Shown: piece by piece, positions 62,408 to 64,000 of the stretch
Layout of the letters: every line of letters begins with the position of its first letter
How positions within the stretch are numbered: the first letter of the stretch is position 1
Assembly: GCF_000971215.1 (NCBI RefSeq)
Contig: NZ_BBMA01000006.1
Location: 124,001-188,000 of the forward strand
From: Demequina silvatica
GTDB lineage: Bacteria > Actinomycetota > Actinomycetes > Actinomycetales > Demequinaceae
Reading direction: 5' to 3'
DNA length: 64,000 nt
Notes under the pieces: model-generated
Told to the model about the DNA's origin: nothing
The model's input: only the letters and a program-made list of their open reading frames with translations
The model's database searches: none
Translations under genes and position numbers: made by a program

Positions 62408-64000
62408 CTACTTCTTCCGGGTGGTGGGCTTCTTGGCGGCGGTGCGGCGGGCCGGCTTCTTGGCCGGGCCCTTGGCGCGCTTCTCCGCGAGCAGCTCGAT
62501 CGCGCGCTCGGGGGTCACCGACTCGACCGTCTCCGTCTTGGGGATGGTGACGTTGGTGACGCCGTCGGTGATGTAGTCGCCGAACCGGCCCGACTTCGCG
62601 ACGATCGGCTTGCCCGAGGTCGGGTCCTCGCCGAACTCCTTGAGCGGGGGCGTCGCGGCGCGCCCGCGGCCGCGCTTGGGCTGCGCGTAGATCGCGAGCG
62701 CCTCCTCGAGCGTGATGTCGAGCAGCTGCTGCTCGGACTCGATGGTGCGCGAGTCCGTGCCCTTCTTCAGGTAGGGCCCGAAGCGGCCGTTCTGCGCGGT
62801 GATCTCCTCGTTGGTGGCGGGGTCCACGCCCACCACGCGCGGCAGCGACATGAGGCGCAGCGCCTGGTCGAGCGTGACCGTCTCGAGCGCCATCGACTTG
62901 AACAGGCTCGCGGTCTTGGGGCGGCCCTTGGCGTCCTCGGGCAGCACCTCGGTGACGTACGGGCCGAACCGGCCGGCCTTCGCCACGATCTCGAGGCCGG
63001 ACTCCGGGTGGGTGCCGAGCACGCGCTCGTCGCCGCCCTGGTTCTGGAGCAGCTCCTCGGCCTTGGCGACCGTGAGCTCGTCGGGGGCGAGCTCGTCGGG
63101 CACGGAGGCCGTCTGCTTCTCGCCGTCGACTTCGCGCTCCAGGTAGGGGCCGTACTTGCCGACGCGCAGCGCGATGCCGTCCCCGATCTCGAACGTCGAG
63201 TTCGCGCGGGCGTCGATGTCGCCCAGGTCCTCGACCAGGCGCTTGAGGCCCTGGCCGCGGCCGTCCTCGTCCTCGCCGGACCCGAAGTAGAACTCGCTCA
63301 GCCAGTCGATGCGGGACAGGTGGCCGCCGGCGATCTTGTCGAGGTCCTCCTCCATGTCCGCCGTGAAGTCGTAGTCGATGAGCCAAGCGAAGTGCTCCTC
63401 GAGCAGGCGGATCATCGCGAAGGCGAGCCACGTGGGCACCAGCGCCTGCTTCTCGACGCGGACGTAGCCCTTGTCGATGATGACGTCCACCATGGCGGCG
63501 TACGTGGACGGGCGGCCCAGCTTGCGGTCCTCGAGCTCCTTGATCATGGAGCCCTGCGTGAAGCGCGGCGGCGGGGTGGTCGCGTGGGTGAGCGGCTCGA
63601 TGCCCTCGGCGCCCACCTTCTGGCCCTGCTCGAGGACGGGGAGGCGGGACTCCTTCTCGACCTTGGTCTCGTCCTCCTCGTAGCGCGCCTTGTCGCGCGA
63701 CTCCTCGTACAGCGCCATGAAGCCGGGCGCGGTGAGGATGGTGCCGGAGGCGGAGAACTCGACCGCGTGGTGCGCGGCCGTGGTCGCGCCGATGCGCACG
63801 GTGGACGTGGTGCCCACGGCATCGGCCATCTGCGAGGCGAGCGTGCGCTTCCAGATCATCTCGTACATGCGGAACTCGTCGCCCGTGAGCTCCGCGCGGA
63901 GCGAGTCGGGGGTGCGGAAGCTGTCGCCCGCCGGACGGATCGCCTCGTGAGCCTCCTGCGCGTTCGAGTCGGCGGACGCGTAGACGCGCGGGCTGGCCGC
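62408..64000 (-). CDS. topA: DNA topoisomerase I, C-terminal part (cut by window edge)
   Basis: The frame runs off the right edge. The part present is the end of the type IA core (NAQEAHEAIRPAGDSFRTP; GSMIKELEDRKLGRPSTYAA; LVPTWLAFAMIRLLEEHFAW) followed by four C-terminal repeats of the GKYGPYL/GRFGPYV/GRFGDYIT type. The Lys/Arg-rich tail ends KKPARRTAAKKPTTRKK, as in actinobacterial TopA. The catalytic tyrosine and Toprim domain lie outside the window. The enzyme relaxes negative supercoils. Confidence 0.96.
   Translation of the reverse strand, partial: AASPRVYASADSNAQEAHEAIRPAGDSFRTPDSLRAELTGDEFRMYEMIWKRTLASQMADAVGTTSTVRIGATTAAHHAVEFSASGTILTAPGFMALYEESRDKARYEEDETKVEKESRLPVLEQGQKVGAEGIEPLTHATTPPPRFTQGSMIKELEDRKLGRPSTYAAMVDVIIDKGYVRVEKQALVPTWLAFAMIRLLEEHFAWLIDYDFTADMEEDLDKIAGGHLSRIDWLSEFYFGSGEDEDGRGQGLKRLVEDLGDIDARANSTFEIGDGIALRVGKYGPYLEREVDGEKQTASVPDELAPDELTVAKAEELLQNQGGDERVLGTHPESGLEIVAKAGRFGPYVTEVLPEDAKGRPKTASLFKSMALETVTLDQALRLMSLPRVVGVDPATNEEITAQNGRFGPYLKKGTDSRTIESEQQLLDITLEEALAIYAQPKRGRGRAATPPLKEFGEDPTSGKPIVAKSGRFGDYITDGVTNVTIPKTETVESVTPERAIELLAEKRAKGPAKKPARRTAAKKPTTRKK

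Noticed and set aside
1..64000. CRISPR arrays, rRNA genes, insertion sequences or integrases
   Set aside because: No regularly spaced identical repeats, no rRNA-like sequence and no transposase or integrase motifs were seen in any frame.

Overview
The window is about 64 kb of very GC-rich, densely coding DNA from an actinobacterium, most likely a member of the Micrococcales. I favour the Demequina/Cellulomonas neighbourhood, but that is inference from gene content and composition, not from a marker gene. Supporting signs are frequent GTG/TTG starts, many ATGA and GTGA overlaps, a mycothiol-type arsenate reductase, LSxTG sortase-like tails, a SigE-type ECF sigma factor, an actinobacterial TopA tail, and the order topA ... 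tmk-holB-lipoprotein hydrolase-tRNA-Thr. Both edges cut genes: gmd on the left and topA on the right.

Region 1 (1-18.9 kb) is a Wzx/Wzy-type surface polysaccharide locus. It holds gmd and fcl (GDP-fucose supply), two DUF4012 membrane proteins, two GT4 glycosyltransferases, a Wzz/BY-kinase fusion with a long acidic tail, a Wzy-like polymerase, a Wzx-like flippase, a low-molecular-weight tyrosine phosphatase (the likely partner of the kinase) and a WcaJ/WbaP-type initiating phosphotransferase. Two paralogous small LSxTG wall proteins lie near its two ends. A lone Phd-type antitoxin with a decayed toxin and a small RHH-like protein are inserted.

Region 2 (19-31.2 kb) is mixed: an AbiEi/DUF559-like gene bracketed by two copies of a palindromic repeat, a CAP-domain lipoprotein, tandem YdcF-like proteins, a Gfo/Idh/MocA oxidoreductase with a two-domain D-lactate dehydrogenase, three secreted proteins, and a two-gene arsenate cassette with a visible ArsR operator.

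Region 3 (31.6-48.2 kb) is for carbohydrate use: an L,D-transpeptidase, two GH43 glycosidases (one with a LacY-type symporter), a GntR regulator, a pRiA4b-ORF3-like protein, and a five-gene operon (two GH42 beta-galactosidases, a binding protein and two permeases, without an ATPase) divergent from a LacI repressor. Matching TGTTACCG half-sites lie before both the GH42 and the GH43/symporter operons.

Region 4 (48.2-64 kb) carries an AarF/UbiB kinase with PadR, an M15 peptidase, MntP, tRNA-Thr(CGT), a tripeptidyl-aminopeptidase-like lipoprotein, holB, tmk, a secreted protein, a second MocA oxidoreductase, a sigma-factor/ankyrin gene array and topA.

Three patterns cut across the annotation. (1) The 10-mer GGACGATGCG (consensus GGGACGATGCGCCGG) occurs 30 times by my reading, 15 per strand. 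It is enriched next to stop codons and once forms a terminator as an inverted pair, which resembles a DNA-uptake sequence. (2) Five exported proteins end in Y[TS]G-COOH, and four of them share a longer C-terminal pattern. (3) Two sigma-factor genes are each followed by a single-pass membrane protein with extracytoplasmic ankyrin repeats, in the position normally held by an anti-sigma factor. Several families of intergenic palindromes also recur. No CRISPR array, rRNA or insertion sequence was seen.
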